The position numbers and the translations under genes are program-made. Below, piece by piece: positions 13,301 through 25,000 of a stretch of DNA of 64,000 nt. Where the stretch lies: NCBI RefSeq assembly GCF_963675165.1, contig NC_087381.1:2294001-2358000 (forward strand). Direction: 5' to 3'. The notes below the pieces were generated by a model. It was given only the letters and a program-made list of their open reading frames with translations, was not told where the DNA came from and searched no databases. This stretch comes from Halichondria panicea (Eukaryota > Porifera > Demospongiae > Suberitida > Halichondriidae). Each line of letters opens with the position of its first letter. Positions within the stretch are counted from its first letter, which is position 1.

Positions 13301-14648
13301 AGAGTCCTGCATGTATTTATTTATAAAGTCATAATTATGACAGTAACGAGTGCAGGAAAGATCTTACAAATATATCTTTGCCACAGCTCCCGATCACTTT
13401 CAGCGAGTCTCCTTGGAGATCCATAGTTGTGACAGAGAGGGTAATGTTCAGGTCCATCACTTCCTCCTTCAACACTTTAATTATCTATAAATATTATGCA
13501 TGCACATTATTTTAGCATTCTTCTGTGGTCAAAGCATTTAGCCTCGATTATAAACTCCATTGATTAGTATGAACGGCCGGTCTATACAAAATAGATATTC
13601 GTATACACACGGTCACTCCCTTTTGTATGAGTGAGGAAGAGCATGCAAAGGTGGCTATAAGTATAGGGACAAGTATCATACCACTATAGTGTCCGTTAAT
13701 ACCACGTACTGGTGTGTATTCTTGCTTGTTTTCCACCATGAGAGCCACTTTTGTCCATTCATAAGAGGCTATGATGCTAACGAGAGCAGGTACAAGCACT
13801 AACTTGGAGGGATGAGTTCTGAACATATTCAAATCTCTTGCATCACTTTGTACAGTCTGAGAGCACAGTATCTGCTCAACAAAATTATTCGTTTCGATAT
13901 CACGCCCATGCATGCAGAGACTATAATAATGACATGCGATAATGGAGATTGTACAAAACTTTTGTTCGAGACACAAAGTTAATACAGGAAACCTATAGCT
14001 ATATATAGTTGCCTCTATATAATTGCGTACATGCATGGGCATGCATATAATAGTATAGTGAACAATTTCCATACCTCAGGGACATTGAAGTGATTGCCCA
14101 CATAAGACGAAACAAGTGATGTGCTGGTGCAACCTGCAGTGATCAAGCCAAGTTTCTTACAGCCATCTGGTCTGCCATCCAGTTGTGTGAAGGTCTTGTC
14201 CACCAAGTCACTTCCAGAGCACTGCATTGAAATAAAACTTGTCTCAGTCCCTGTATATATGTGTAGTCAACCTGCCACTAGAAGAGCAGCATGTATATAA
14301 CTATATAATTATAACATATGTACTGCACTATACAGTTATACACAGTTTACATGTTATATAAAGACATTCATTATTTACACCAGAATAAGTCAGAGTGTAG
14401 TGAAGAGAATATCCACTCAAAATGTCTGAGCGATTATTGATGATGTCGAGAGACAATCTCACAGCTGCAAGTACTGAGCTATTCTCAAGTGAACCTCCAA
14501 CCAATAATCCAAAGTAAAGGGAACCAATGTCAGGATCAGGAGAAACCGTTGGATAAACTGGTAAATCATTATTTTGCCCTTCAGTGCTTCCACCACAGAT
14601 GAGAGTGAGAGTTACACACAGCAGCGAAAATAAACTTGAACTAAGCAT
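7325..14648 (-). CDS. GABA-B-receptor-like class C GPCR, copy B (complete, 16 exons)
   Basis: Exons on minus: 14379-14648, 14075-14221, 13710-13871, 13368-13484, 13241-13306, 12953-13141, 12706-12814, 12570-12658, 10838-11006, 10637-10781, 10438-10564, 10298-10383, 9991-10168, 9492-9821, 8527-8700, 7325-7495. Lengths and phases match copies A and D exon for exon, giving roughly 840 residues: signal peptide, Venus-flytrap domain, seven helices, coiled coil (CQELKARVKKLEQTIVE) and a basic/acidic tail beginning KRQRERSDKNR. The tail has three extra residues (ISF) after HSED compared with D. I saw no frame break. Intron 8 contains a foldback element (11145-12147) and the last intron contains nested MITEs (7585-8222). 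TM4-7 exons diverge most from A and D, so B is the oldest or most freely evolving copy. Its start lies 4.3 kb from the kinase signal exon at 18963. Confidence 0.9.
7585..8222. mobile_element. Tigger/pogo-like MITE with TA target duplication
   Basis: The ends are CAGTAGACGCTCGCTA on the left and, inverted, GAGAGTCTACTG on the right, with TA on both sides. The body repeats 'cgctattccg' and 'cctcgatataccgg' motifs. This structure is typical of non-autonomous Tc1/mariner-pogo elements. It sits in the last intron of receptor B and is itself split by the MITE at 7668-7893. Related fragments lie at 32,100-32,390 and 60,292-60,575. Confidence 0.8.
7668..7893. mobile_element. MITE family 'CCGTATAGCGCG', copy 1 (nested)
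   Basis: The inverted ends CCGTATAGCGCGAAATTT are flanked by TA. The related fragment at about 60,355-60,380 reads straight through the site (gctagcta then tatactgcac), which confirms insertion into a TA dinucleotide of the older Tigger-like MITE. Other copies are at 21302-21535 and 23916-24127. Confidence 0.85.
8820..9480. other. Receptor B intron 14, no gene seen
   Basis: Intronic sequence between the 8527-8700 and 9492-9821 exons. It holds a short tandem duplication (about 9172-9204, 'accctccacccagta') and a cysteine-containing open stretch at 9246-9437 that might be a decayed transposase tail. Neither is supported as a gene. Confidence 0.4.
11145..12147. mobile_element. Foldback-type element with internally repeated long inverted arms
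   Basis: The ends are TATGGTGAGCCTTTTGTTTC and its inverse, flanked by the 6-base duplication gccttt. Copies A, C and D have an uninterrupted site (gaggtggcctttaagac, e.g. near 2195), so the insertion is certain. Each arm contains 3-5 tandem copies of a roughly 55-base unit built from 'gatcgactcgatgtgtttta' and 'tcaactcgattttatccagg'. An inner inverted segment (about 11,445-11,890) follows, so the whole 1,003 bases fold back on themselves. There is no coding capacity. It sits in intron 8 of receptor B. Confidence 0.9.
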
Positions 14649-15060
14649 AGTATTGTCAATAGAAACGAACAGCTATAATTTATATAGCCTATAATTATAG
14701 ATCTATCAGTCAAATCTCTGCTCACTTGTTAGCAGGCTGAAATGCTACAGTAAGTATAGATCTATATATACATAGTAATAGTCTGTCTCAATGATAATGA
14801 TAATTATTGTGTGCAATCCATGCAAACTTATGCTAAATGCATGCAAGCACCTTGTTTTCCCTTGTGCGAGAAGTTACAATAAACATCCAAATAACGATTA
14901 TCATATAGATCTACCGTATATGGTTTGGGAATAACCATAATAATAATAACCAATAATAACAATAATAATAATAGTATATCTATAGTATATCTATAGATCT
15001 ACACTGTAAGCAGATCAATAGATCTAACTCACATGCGCTCAATGTCCGTGTGTGCATGGA

Positions 15061-15343
15061 GCGTAGGCTCAACACCTGAAGGAAAACATACTGACCTCTC
15101 GTATAACAGTATAACACATGTCCTACCCTCAGGAACCTTACTCCACTAGACAACTACCTCCTGCATGCATTGTACTTGTCTGGTGGAGAACCTCTAGCAT
15201 AATACATAGATTGGGCTATGTTATGGGTGAAAGTATTGAACAAAGCATTGGACGCATTAAACTGAAGTATAGTGACCTTTAAGAGAACAGATCCAGAAAT
15301 CTCACTGGCAGCTGTCTTCCCTAGCTTTCAGTTGTGATTGTAG
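15061..15343. other. Intergenic stretch, no gene seen
   Basis: Non-coding sequence upstream of receptor B. The part from about 15,220 to 15,340 ('aatctcactggcagct' and 'agctttcagttg') matches about 60,650-60,805, which marks it as part of the duplicated kinase-5' block. Confidence 0.4.
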
Positions 15344-15427
15344 ATTAGTCTCGAATACCCGCCTCAATCTAAAAGCTTGCAAGCCAAGGTGTAAGCTTTT
15401 AGGTTGAGGCGGGTATTCGAGACTAAT
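15344..15427. mobile_element. Short hairpin MITE
   Basis: An 84-base inverted repeat: attagtctcgaatacccgcc at one end and its complement at the other, with arms of about 33 bases and one mismatch around a short loop. No coding capacity. Confidence 0.7.
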
Positions 15428-15433
15428 TGTTAT

Positions 15434-15461
15434 TATGCCTCGGTGCGCATGTACACGTGTG

Positions 15462-15496
<35 letters not shown>

Positions 15497-15940
15497 AGTA
15501 GATCTGCTCAAGGATGCAAGTAAGAGTTTTTATAGGATTCTAGTCATGGATTTAATGATTGGTTCTCTAGCCTAGTTTTGCTTTTACTTTGTACTTGGAA
15601 TGCCATTGCAGCTTTTTCAGAAGAGTGCGTAGAAAAACTTGGTCCACAGAGTGTTTCTAGTAGTTAGCTCTGCACTAGAACGCTAGCTATTGGTAGCTAA
15701 AAGAGTAAGAAGAGAGCTGCAAGGCTCTGCGCAGCACCCATTTGACTTGGACTTTTGGTATCGATCCTAACAACAATCATGCATGGTCGATCATTTCCGA
15801 CTCTTTGTCAAAGAGTGGGAAATGATGAGTTTCCCTGATTCTGCAAAAATTAATCATCATGAAATGTGTGTATAGCTATTGCTAATAGCTAGTAGCTTTA
15901 TGTCATGTAGCTTTGACACCTCCACCGAGGCATCAGTACC
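15434..15940. mobile_element. Interspersed 0.5 kb repeat, copy 1 (ends TGCCTCGGTG / CACCGAGGCA)
   Basis: It starts at tgcctcggtgcgcatg, passes through a (GT)n run at about 15,463-15,491 and the conserved body ('ctgctcaaggat', 'gaatgccattgcagc', 'agttagctctgcactagaac'), and ends at caccgaggca. Further copies are at 18,320-18,640 (partial), 22,620-23,110, 36,610-37,085 (inverted) and 60,818-61,125. The short inverted ends suggest a non-autonomous DNA element. Confidence 0.65.
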
Positions 15941-16137
15941 TGCTTTTCATTTGATCTGGTAATGGACACAATAATACAAGGACAACATGCAGTGCATGTG
16001 CATGTGATGACAGATTTAGTCCAAACGATGCAAATTTGCAAATTAGGTTTGTGCTCAGCATGAGTATATGTAGACTACATGCACTCAGTATAGACACATT
16101 AGGGTAATATGGTGAGTATCACTGCAAGCATGTATTA

Positions 16138-16176
16138 TTATGCCTCGGTGCGCATGCATGCATGCGCAAGTGAGGT
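16138..16176. repeat. Short palindromic repeat 'tgcctcggtgcgcatgcatg'
   Basis: A roughly 37-base imperfect palindrome (tgcctcggtgcgcatg ... catgcgcaagtgaggta). It matches the ends of the 0.5 kb interspersed repeat and recurs at 15,436 and 60,818. Probably a solo terminal hairpin of that family. Confidence 0.5.
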
Positions 16177-17143
16177 ATATGTTATAGTTAAACAATGGCC
16201 TCGAGTGGTATATTTGATTTACACACGAGAGTAATCTGATAAACCACGAGGCGCAGCCGAGTTGGTTTATCTGATTACTCGAGCGTGTAAAGCAAATATA
16301 CCACGAGAGGCCATAGTTTAACTGGCTTGTACTATGTTTAGAACTGTACTACTATGTTTAGCTACTTCCTGTCATGCTTCTTCAATGAATATGCTTATAA
16401 CTACTGTTTGACGTCACTGTTGCTATAGCTATGCAATGAATTTGCTATCTTTTTAAAAAGCGATGGCTGATTCAAGCAAGCGTCTATGATTCAAGCAAGC
16501 AATTGTGAAGGCTGTGTTTCTGCATCTTTATAGAAGGCACTTCAAGAAAGTACACTGGTGCTACTTGTCTACAAAGAGTGCAAATGTACCCGAAAATATC
16601 ATTCCACAAGCCTACTGTACTGGCCCAGTGCAGTGCAGTCTCTTTAGTCTGAGAAACACTTGGCAGTCTGGACCCATGCTCCTGGTCCCATGCAGCAATG
16701 TAATAAGCAGGTTGTGACAACCAATGTTGAAAGTTGAAAAAAAGCAACACAAACAAACCAGTATCGTTCGGTTCACGGAGTTCTTCCAAATTTGCCTCCT
16801 TTTTGGAACTATTCATCGCTCGAACTTGGCTCTTTTTATGTTGACTAAAATCATTAGTAGTCTGTTTTGTATTGGAGTCTCTCTATATAGCTCTAATATT
16901 GCTAATATTGATTGAATTGAGTAGTGTGTCATTGTTTTAATTGAAACAGTGTGTCAATTTTGTTGCAAAGGTGGGATACTGTATTCAGTTCTAGCTGTAC
17001 ATGTAGTTTGACCACAAGCCATGGTATATGGCTGTTATACACTAGGGTATAACAGCCATATACCATGGCTGTGGTCAGACAGGTTGTATAAGTAGTATAA
17101 ACTACAACTGAAGCCTTTGATCTTTGGTGCAACCATAGTACAA
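16176..17143. repeat. 968 bp repeat, left copy (inverted partner at 20511-21714)
   Basis: The reverse complement of this segment recurs at 20511-21714. Once the 234 bp MITE and its TA duplication in the right copy are removed, both are exactly 968 bases. The translations I can compare across both copies are identical. It carries a hairpin near each end: about 16,188-16,322 ('atggcctcgagtggtatatt' and complement) and about 17,018-17,070 ('agccatggtatatggctg' and complement). It has no obvious terminal inverted repeat of its own. Confidence 0.9.
16484..16816 (-). CDS. Hypothetical 110-residue ORF in the 968 bp repeat (left)
   Basis: The ORF begins [20 protein letters not shown] and runs 110 codons. 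The identical ORF is at 20838-21170 on plus. I recognise no domain. The N-terminal 21 residues are acidic and charged and end at a potential donor (gtttgt), so the real product may be spliced. The conservation reflects the very recent duplication of the whole repeat, not proven selection. Confidence 0.25.
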   Translation of the reverse strand: MNSSKKEANLEELREPNDTGLFVLLFFNFQHWLSQPAYYIAAWDQEHGSRLPSVSQTKETALHWASTVGLWNDIFGYICTLCRQVAPVYFLEVPSIKMQKHSLHNCLLES

Positions 17144-17553
17144 ATATATATATATATATGATTATAGTTATAACTAGTTTATATCCCGAGGGCATAGCAA
17201 CATAACACTGTCCTAGTAGATTCTAACACAATATAAACAGCACAAAAAAAAAGGACAAAGACAACTCTAGACACAGCTCCATCTCTTCTCTCTTCTAGAC
17301 GCCAGTATCTGCAGCGTATAAGATTGGCATGACCGACAAATGGCTTGACACAAAATTGTTGGAGTTTCAACTGAAATCTGCAAAACAGCCCCACCCCACT
17401 TCTATATTATATATTAGCTGCTGGTCTACGCTCGGCCTCACAACCAAGCCAAGAAAGCTCGCTTCTACACTGCTGCAAAACAGCTCATGCCCCCAGCAAA
17501 AAGAGCCACTTCTAGTGCTACGGTGAAGCAGAATTGACATGCATCACGAGGTC

Positions 17554-17593
17554 ATATTTCCTATGTTACGAGATATCGTAACATAGGAAATAT
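17554..17593. repeat. Perfect 40-base hairpin
   Basis: Two 18-base arms (atatttcctatgttacga and complement) around the loop gata, immediately upstream of the LINE fragment coding region. It interrupts any upstream reading frame and looks inserted. Confidence 0.8.
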
Positions 17594-17603
17594 CTCTCCC
17601 GGG

Positions 17604-17995
17604 GATGCATCGTGTAAACTATGCAACACGGAAGAAGAATCACCTTCACACTTTTTAGTAAGTTGCCCTGCTCTCTCAGCGCGCAGACATGCTCTCCTGC
17701 AGAATGTCCCTACCTGCGTCAGTGTTCACCTCCCCCAAGATCCAAGGGCACTACATGACACCCTCTACAATCTCCTGCAAGGCCTTGTCTGGCTGAAAGA
17801 TGCCCACGCGCAAGAGTGGCTCTTGCTCTTCATCAAAGATCTAAGGCAAACGCGCGCTGATCTTCTCACACGCACATTGGTTTAAAGCTCCACCCTCTTG
17901 CTGCGTGTATAATACCAAATTTCAATATTCTTTTTCGTCTGCCCGCAATGGGCTACTCTTCATTACTTGGAGGCTACAAAGAAGAAGAAGAAGAA
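17604..17995 (+). pseudogene. Non-LTR retrotransposon 3' fragment (reverse-transcriptase ORF C-terminus)
   Basis: From 17604 to the taa at 17885 the frame encodes 93 residues with the knuckle CKLCNTEEESPSHFLVSC (C-x2-C-x8-H-x4-C). This is typical of the region after the reverse transcriptase in many LINE ORFs. It is followed by a short 3' UTR ending in a (gaa)n-type run near 17,976-17,995. Nothing of the polymerase core remains upstream, so this is a 5'-truncated dead copy, the usual outcome of target-primed integration. The LINE clade is not assigned. Confidence 0.75.
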
Positions 17996-18319
17996 GGTCG
18001 AGGACTAGGTCGATCTAGGAACACAGAATCTTCTGAATCTTGGACAATTTTAAAACCTACATGGTTGCAAGAAGAAACTCCAGCAGTGCTGAACATTCAT
18101 TCCTGCATGGCTGGACATACTTTGATACTTGTTATTTCTCATGCGTATTAATTTTTAATTTTAATTTAATTGTCTGTCTAATTGCCAGAGGGGTGTTTTG
18201 TGATTAAGTGCATTATGACTTTGCGGTCAGTGTATTATGACTTTCAGCAGTGCTTATGCTGCATATTGCACTTGGCAACAACATAGCAACGGGATATAAA
18301 TATATATATAATACAGTAC

Positions 18320-18640
18320 GTAGTGTGTGCGTGTGTGTGCGTCTCTGTATCACTATGTGTGTGTAGACTATACTGCTACAGCTGCTCAAGGATCATTGAA
18401 GTGCAAGTATAAGTTTTTAAATTTGTGGATTTGCAATAGTGCATGCTTCGTTCTCAAGTTATGCCTACATTTGCTTACTTGATGCCATTGCAGCCTTTTC
18501 GGAAGAGTGCGTAGGGAAAAACTTGTCCATACATGGAGTGTTGCTACTTTAGTAGTTAGCTCTGCACTATAGAATGCTATAGCTGTTGGTAGCTGCAAGA
18601 GTGAGAAAAGAGCGGGCTGCAAGGCTCTATATATATATAC
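18320..18640. mobile_element. Interspersed 0.5 kb repeat, copy 2 (partial)
   Basis: Shares the (GT)n run, 'acagctgctcaaggat', 'gatgccattgcagcc' and 'gtagttagctctgcacta' with copies 1 and 3. The right terminus is missing. Confidence 0.55.
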
Positions 18641-18962
18641 ACTGATCAGCAGCCATTAATCGGGGCAAGCAAAGTCCCTCCTATAGTGCTCAACATTGCT
18701 GTGTGTCTGTCTGTGTATATGTGTGTCAGTTGTCTGTCATGGTGCTCGTGCAACATTGCATTTTTGTCTGAGGCTAATTGCTTGAGCTGACCTCCTCCTT
18801 TGCCTTATAATTATAGCTTTATTAAGGAGCATGCAGTCTGGCCTCGAGACTAACTGTACTAAAGAGAAATACCGGATGCAACAGGGACAGGTATTAAACA
18901 TGTGAGACTCTGCATGCACAGTCATAATTTGCGACTGAATATTGTATGAGGCATTGCCAATA

Positions 18963-19020
18963 ATGAGTTGTTTACTGTGGAAGTCAGTCATTGTCCTGAG
19001 CCTGGTTTGGGCTGTTGGAG
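18963..19020 (+). other. Signal-peptide exon of the SRCR kinase (intact copy B)
   Basis: Encodes [20 protein letters not shown] with a hydrophobic core and ends in donor gtgagt after the first base of a codon. Copies at 59624 and 61285 keep the frame and the one at 5156 does not. The neighbouring upstream sequence is shared among copies, which supports a real first exon with its own promoter side. Assignment to the gene at 24418 rests on strand, phase and the need for a signal peptide. Confidence 0.65.
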
Positions 19021-22000
19021 GTGAGTTCTCTATTATCTACAGCTATATAATTATAGCAAATACTACCTATATATATACAAAACTGTCATCATGAGGTTTT
19101 ACTATAAGCCATTTTGCAATTAATATTATTATAGCTATACTCTATCTGCAACACAAGCTATTATATATATAAAGTGCTATATATAGCTGTCGCTATAATT
19201 ATACCGCAAATAGTTGTTACTGAGCCTTAAAGTTTATATAATAGTACTCTTCATTCGATAGTGTGTATGGAATACTATTTCTGCTAAGAAACTTTGCATG
19301 AGACACTAAGGCTCCAAAGCGACGGCAGAATCATGGAAACTTCTCTCTAGCAAGATGGCTAAGCGGGGGTATAGTCATAATTATATACACTTTTGTCACC
19401 ATGGCGAAAGAGCTTGCAACTACAGCAAGGGATGTCAGATGTACACCACTTGGATCATGGAAACTCCTGAGCATCCGTAGGAGACGACGTGCTGCTCCAA
19501 AACTATATATTAGCTCTTTGATGGCTGAATATAATAACTCGCTTTTTTTGCAGTATGAGCTAGTGCATTTCAGGCCGGGCCGTATATATAGGAACGCCTT
19601 GAAATGCGGGAAAGCCCAAGTGAGCAGGCAGTATATATATATATAGAAGCAGGGGCAGATCTAGCAGGTAGCAGAGGGTGCTCAAGCACCCCCCTGACCT
19701 TGGACAAATAATTGTCAGTCTTTGTGTCTCACTCATTGGTTGATGGAAGTCACTCAGACTTGGTACTAGCTAGCTGAGTAGCTGTAAACCTATCTATTGC
19801 AGTATACTGTCTTGTAAAAGCTATGATAAAAGTAAAAGACTGCTCCTTACCTTTCTTGCTCAGCACCTATCTACCACTTTTTCTAGATCCGCCACTGAGA
19901 AGGAGGTATTACGGCTCTTGGATAGTTGCAGCTAGATTATGCCGGCATGGCATATAAATGAATCTTGGAGCTTTGCTAACTGCTTATTCAGCTCATACAT
20001 TGTAAGCTTTTGAAAAGGCTGTATAGGGACAATTGCAAGCTACAGCTAGGTTTTCACAATTGTGCAAATAATGCTCAATAATTTCCTGCTAATTCTGGAT
20101 GTACGAATCAAACCGTTTAAAACATAGGTGAACCAGATTAATTAATGCTACCATAAGGGTGGGAAGGGAATTAAGGGAAACTTTGCAGCTGAGAACTGAC
20201 TACCGTAGAAACTGGATTAGCGCTTAACTCGACTATAAGCGTATCTTTATTTTAAGCGCATGCTCAACTGCAGTTTTTTGTACTCGAATTGATGCGGGAT
20301 GTTAGTGGAATTGATTCAACTATATTTATCTATGAGCTAACTAGCGTGTATACAGTGCATGGTAGCTACACTGTAAAAAAAAAAGTGCAGTGAGCACACT
20401 AAAACCGTCGCATATAGCACACTTTTTCAAAAAAGCGTGCTATATGCGACGGTTTTAGTGTGTCCACCGCACTTTTTTTCAATCATTTTTTACAGTGTAT
20501 ATAGCTGGTGTTGTACTATGGTTGCACCAAAGATCAAAGGCTTCAGTTGTAGTTTATACTACTTATACAACCTGTCTGACCACAGCCATGGTATATGGCT
20601 GTTATACCCTAGTGTATAACAGCCATATACCATGGCTTGTGGTCAAACTACATGTACAGCTAGAACTGAATACAGTATCCCACCTTTGCAACAAAATTGA
20701 CACACTGTTTCAATTAAAACAATGACACACTACTCAATTCAATCAATATTAGCAATATTAGAGCTATATAGAGAGACTCCAATACAAAACAGACTACTAA
20801 TGATTTTAGTCAACATAAAAAGAGCCAAGTTCGAGCGATGAATAGTTCCAAAAAGGAGGCAAATTTGGAAGAACTCCGTGAACCGAACGATACTGGTTTG
20901 TTTGTGTTGCTTTTTTTCAACTTTCAACATTGGTTGTCACAACCTGCTTATTACATTGCTGCATGGGACCAGGAGCATGGGTCCAGACTGCCAAGTGTTT
21001 CTCAGACTAAAGAGACTGCACTGCACTGGGCCAGTACAGTAGGCTTGTGGAATGATATTTTCGGGTACATTTGCACTCTTTGTAGACAAGTAGCACCAGT
21101 GTACTTTCTTGAAGTGCCTTCTATAAAGATGCAGAAACACAGCCTTCACAATTGCTTGCTTGAATCATAGACGCTTGCTTGAATCAGCCATCGCTTTTTA
21201 AAAAGATAGCAAATTCATTGCATAGCTATAGCAACAGTGACGTCAAACAGTAGTTATAAGCATATTCATTGAAGAAGCATGACAGGAAGTAGCTAAACAT
21301 ACCGTATAGCGCGAAATTTTCGAGGGGCTTAATTTTCGCGGATTTCGTGGGTTAGAATTCTACACGAAAATTAAGTCCACAAAAAGTGTTCTTTAATTAG
21401 AATTACCTGCTATCATGCAAAGATTTAAAGGCGTGGCTTCCGGTAAGCAGCTATTCCGCGAACATTGTGCAACGAAATGGTTTTTAGAGGCCAATCCACG
21501 AAATATAAGTGCCTCGAAAATTTCGCGCTATACGGTAGTAGTACAGTTCTAAACATAGTACAAGCCAGTTAAACTATGGCCTCTCGTGGTATATTTGCTT
21601 TACACGCTCGAGTAATCAGATAAACCAACTCGGCTGCGCCTCGTGGTTTATCAGATTACTCTCGCGTGTAAATCAAATATACCACTCGAGGCCATTGTTT
21701 AACTATAACATATATCCATCTGGAAAGACTCTTCTTTGGGCATGCATGCTGTTACCTTGCCGATATGATCATACTGAGAGAATGTGAGACAAAGATGAGG
21801 TCCTTTTGTTCCAGTTCCTGGTCAATATGAATGTTTTATAATATGAATTTAAATGTTGTGAAATAAACTGTAAATACTGTAACATAATCCAGTTAGAATT
21901 GCCTACTTGCCTTGCTTGCTCACTTTCTAGCTAGCTTATATGAGTCAACTCTCATCACAGAGACATCCGGTTAGTGCATGGGTGGGGCTCAAAAATGACT

Positions 22001-25000
22001 GCATTCTCGAATATAAGCGTATATAGAGCAGATCTGCTATTCACCCATGCGCTATAATAATCCAGTTTCTATGGTATATATTATGCTTGTGAGCTGGTTG
22101 TGCACAATGATTGATTTAATTCATGTGAGACACGTGTTCTTTTGTATACTGCATGGCCTTGCATTAACCACAATTATGCCCATGCACTATAAACAGGACG
22201 CGGCCTCATCCTTAATGTTATATAACTGCATTTAAATGCAAATGCTTATGACCTGTCTATATGCATGCATGCAGTAGGTTAGTTAAATCTCAGACTCATG
22301 CAGGTATAGATCTACTTACTGACTTATAGGCTGCCTGTTTATGCTCGACACTTTCCTTAATTATTTTATCAATCAAATTTCCCTGCAGTCATTATATTAT
22401 TCCTCGCACTATTCCTCATGGTTATATTATATATAGGACATGTAAAAAAAAGTGTACAGGAAATATTGCACTATACGTATCCTGATCAATGGTACAAGAA
22501 ATTTAGATTTTCTTCCTGTGAAATGAGTATAATATAGATGGAGTGCATTATATAGGTTCACAGAAACACTATAATTATTATGGTCTCAATGGTGCTAATT
22601 GCTGTGTATACATAAGCAGTGTGTTTGTGTGTCTGTGTGTGTGTGTGTGTAGACCGCTACAGCTGCTCAAGGATGAATCAAGTGCAAGTAAGAGTTTCTA
22701 TAGGCTTCTAGTCATGTTTACTTGGATTTTAATTCGTGGATTTGCAAAATAATGCTTCGTTCTCGAGTTATGCCTAGTTTTGCTTACTTGGAATGCCATT
22801 GCAGCCTTTTCAGAAGAGCACGTAGCCAAACTTGTTTACCGAGTGTTACTACTCTACTTAGTAGTTAGCTCTGTACTAGAACGCTAGCTATTGGTAGCTG
22901 CAAGAGTGAGGATGAGAGCTGCAAGGCTCTGCTGATGGCAGCCATTAATTTTAGAATTGAACTTTTGGCATCGATCGTTTTTAACAATAATCATGGTCGA
23001 TCATTACCCATTCTTTGAGTTTGCATGCAGCAAAATAATTATTGCAAAAATGTTCATCAGCTATTAGTAGCTTTATGTTATGTAGCTTTGGCATCTCCAC
23101 CGAGGCATCAGCACCTGCGGTGCTTTCATTTTACTGGCAATGTTTGTACAGAGCAGGATGATATTGATTCTGCGTACTAATACGCTGCATGTTATATAAT
23201 TATACTCATTCGCTCTTGGTACAACATAATTATATAGACATCAGAATTATCACTGATATCAATGAACAGTGGGGTACATGCATGGTGCTGTTTAGCAGTT
23301 ACAATGGTCTCAGAGAATTGAATAACAGCGTGCATGGAGCATATTAATCAGGGGGTATATACATGCATGCATGCATGGTGCTGTTTGGAATGAGGGATGA
23401 AACAAACTCAATTTACTGGATAATATAATTATATGTATAGTTTCTTCTTATCCTGCATTCTAAGCACCACTCTGTATGCTGTGGTGTTCTTCGGCAGTTA
23501 GTTGTACGTTATAAAAACAGAATTATACAGGCGAATTAATCATAAAGAATAATAGGGTGAACGGAAAAGTTATATAATTATGCATGGGAATCCGCAGACA
23601 CTAGAATAACAGCTTAATTTACGGAGTATATAATCTATCAAGCAAGGCATATAATTGTATAGTTGCAGCATCCAAGCCTATATATATACATGTATATACA
23701 CTACACTGCGCATGTGCAGTAATTTCAAGTGGGATGGATCTCTGACCCTTATAATATTTGCATAATAATAATAGTAATTGGCTCAGCTCTTGAAGCTCAA
23801 CAGCCGCTGCATTTAATTTCCTATTCCTCTGGATCTACCGGAGGTCTTATTAGTGCAGCAGGCATGTGCATGGTATATAAGTCAGCAGGAGCACATGCTC
23901 ATGAAGTCAGATATACCGCATAGCGCGAAATTTTCGCTGATTTTGTGGGTTAGCAATCCTACATGAAAATTAAGTCCACGAAAATTGAGAATTATCTTGC
24001 TATAAAGTGCAACCATTATAAAGGCGTGGTTTCCAGTAAGCGGTCATTCTACGAACATTGCATGTGCAAAGAAATGCTTTTAGAGGCCATTTCACAAAAT
24101 AAAGCTAAAATGCCTCGCGCTATACAGTACGTACTTCTCTAATAAAGAATGCTGTATTGGTTTTGTTGTCGTGCTGGAATGTTTGGTTTCAATTAAACAA
24201 GATATTAAGTCAACATTGAAAGAATAACAACACTGGTGTAATTGTTGATACACATACGGAACTACTAATTGTGATAATTACCATTATTGATCAACGTTGA
24301 AAGTGAAAGAAGCCTTTAATAATACATAAATTGTATCACAGTAACCACAATAATTATGTGAGTGATGGCTGGCCTATATAATTATTGTGCTGTCTATAGT
24401 TCATTTCGTGCCTGCAGGACAATCGAGTGGAGATGTGAGGCTGATAGATTTATCTGGTTCAATAGGATACAGAATTGGTAGACTGGATGTCTACTATAAT
24501 AGCCAGTGGGGGACAGTGTGTCAGGATGGATTCGGTCCAACTGGTGCACTTGTGGCTTGTCGTCAGCTGGGTTTCCTAGGTTACGTAGCCTATGGGGTCG
24601 TACGGAGGTATAAGTATACCAATAATTATAGCTTGCGTAAAACGAACTACTATTACAGACAGTAATATTGATCCAAATTCTTTCACTCATAAATATATGC
24701 AGTGCACTAGCAGTGCCAGTATCCACTCCAATATGGTTGGATGACCTTCGCTGCAATGGTTCTGAAAGCAGATTGAACGACTGTCCACGAAATCCTATCG
24801 GAGTTCATAATTGTGTACATTCTGACCATGTGGGATTAGTGTGTGCAATAAGTGAGTGCTTTCAATAGTTATAATTATATTCATACATCTTCTGTATTTA
24901 TAGATCATGTTTTGAGACTAGTAAACACCACTACCAGTGGGATAGCCTCCGCTGGTAGACTGGAATTGTTTTATAATGATCAATGGGGGACCGTGTGTGA

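Larger units (their letters stand above)
20511..21714. repeat. 968 bp repeat, right copy (carries a later MITE)
   Basis: Inverse of 16176-17143. The uninterrupted site in the first block (near 7057, 'agctggtg' directly followed by 'atatccatctg') shows that the sequence from 20511 to about 21,710 was inserted here. Inside it, a 234 bp MITE (21302-21535) with duplicated TA postdates the duplication, since the left copy lacks it. Confidence 0.9.

Noticed and set aside
17018-17070. Palindrome 'agccatggtatatggctg' considered as a separate MITE
   Set aside because: Present identically in both 968 bp copies at the same internal position, so it is part of that repeat.
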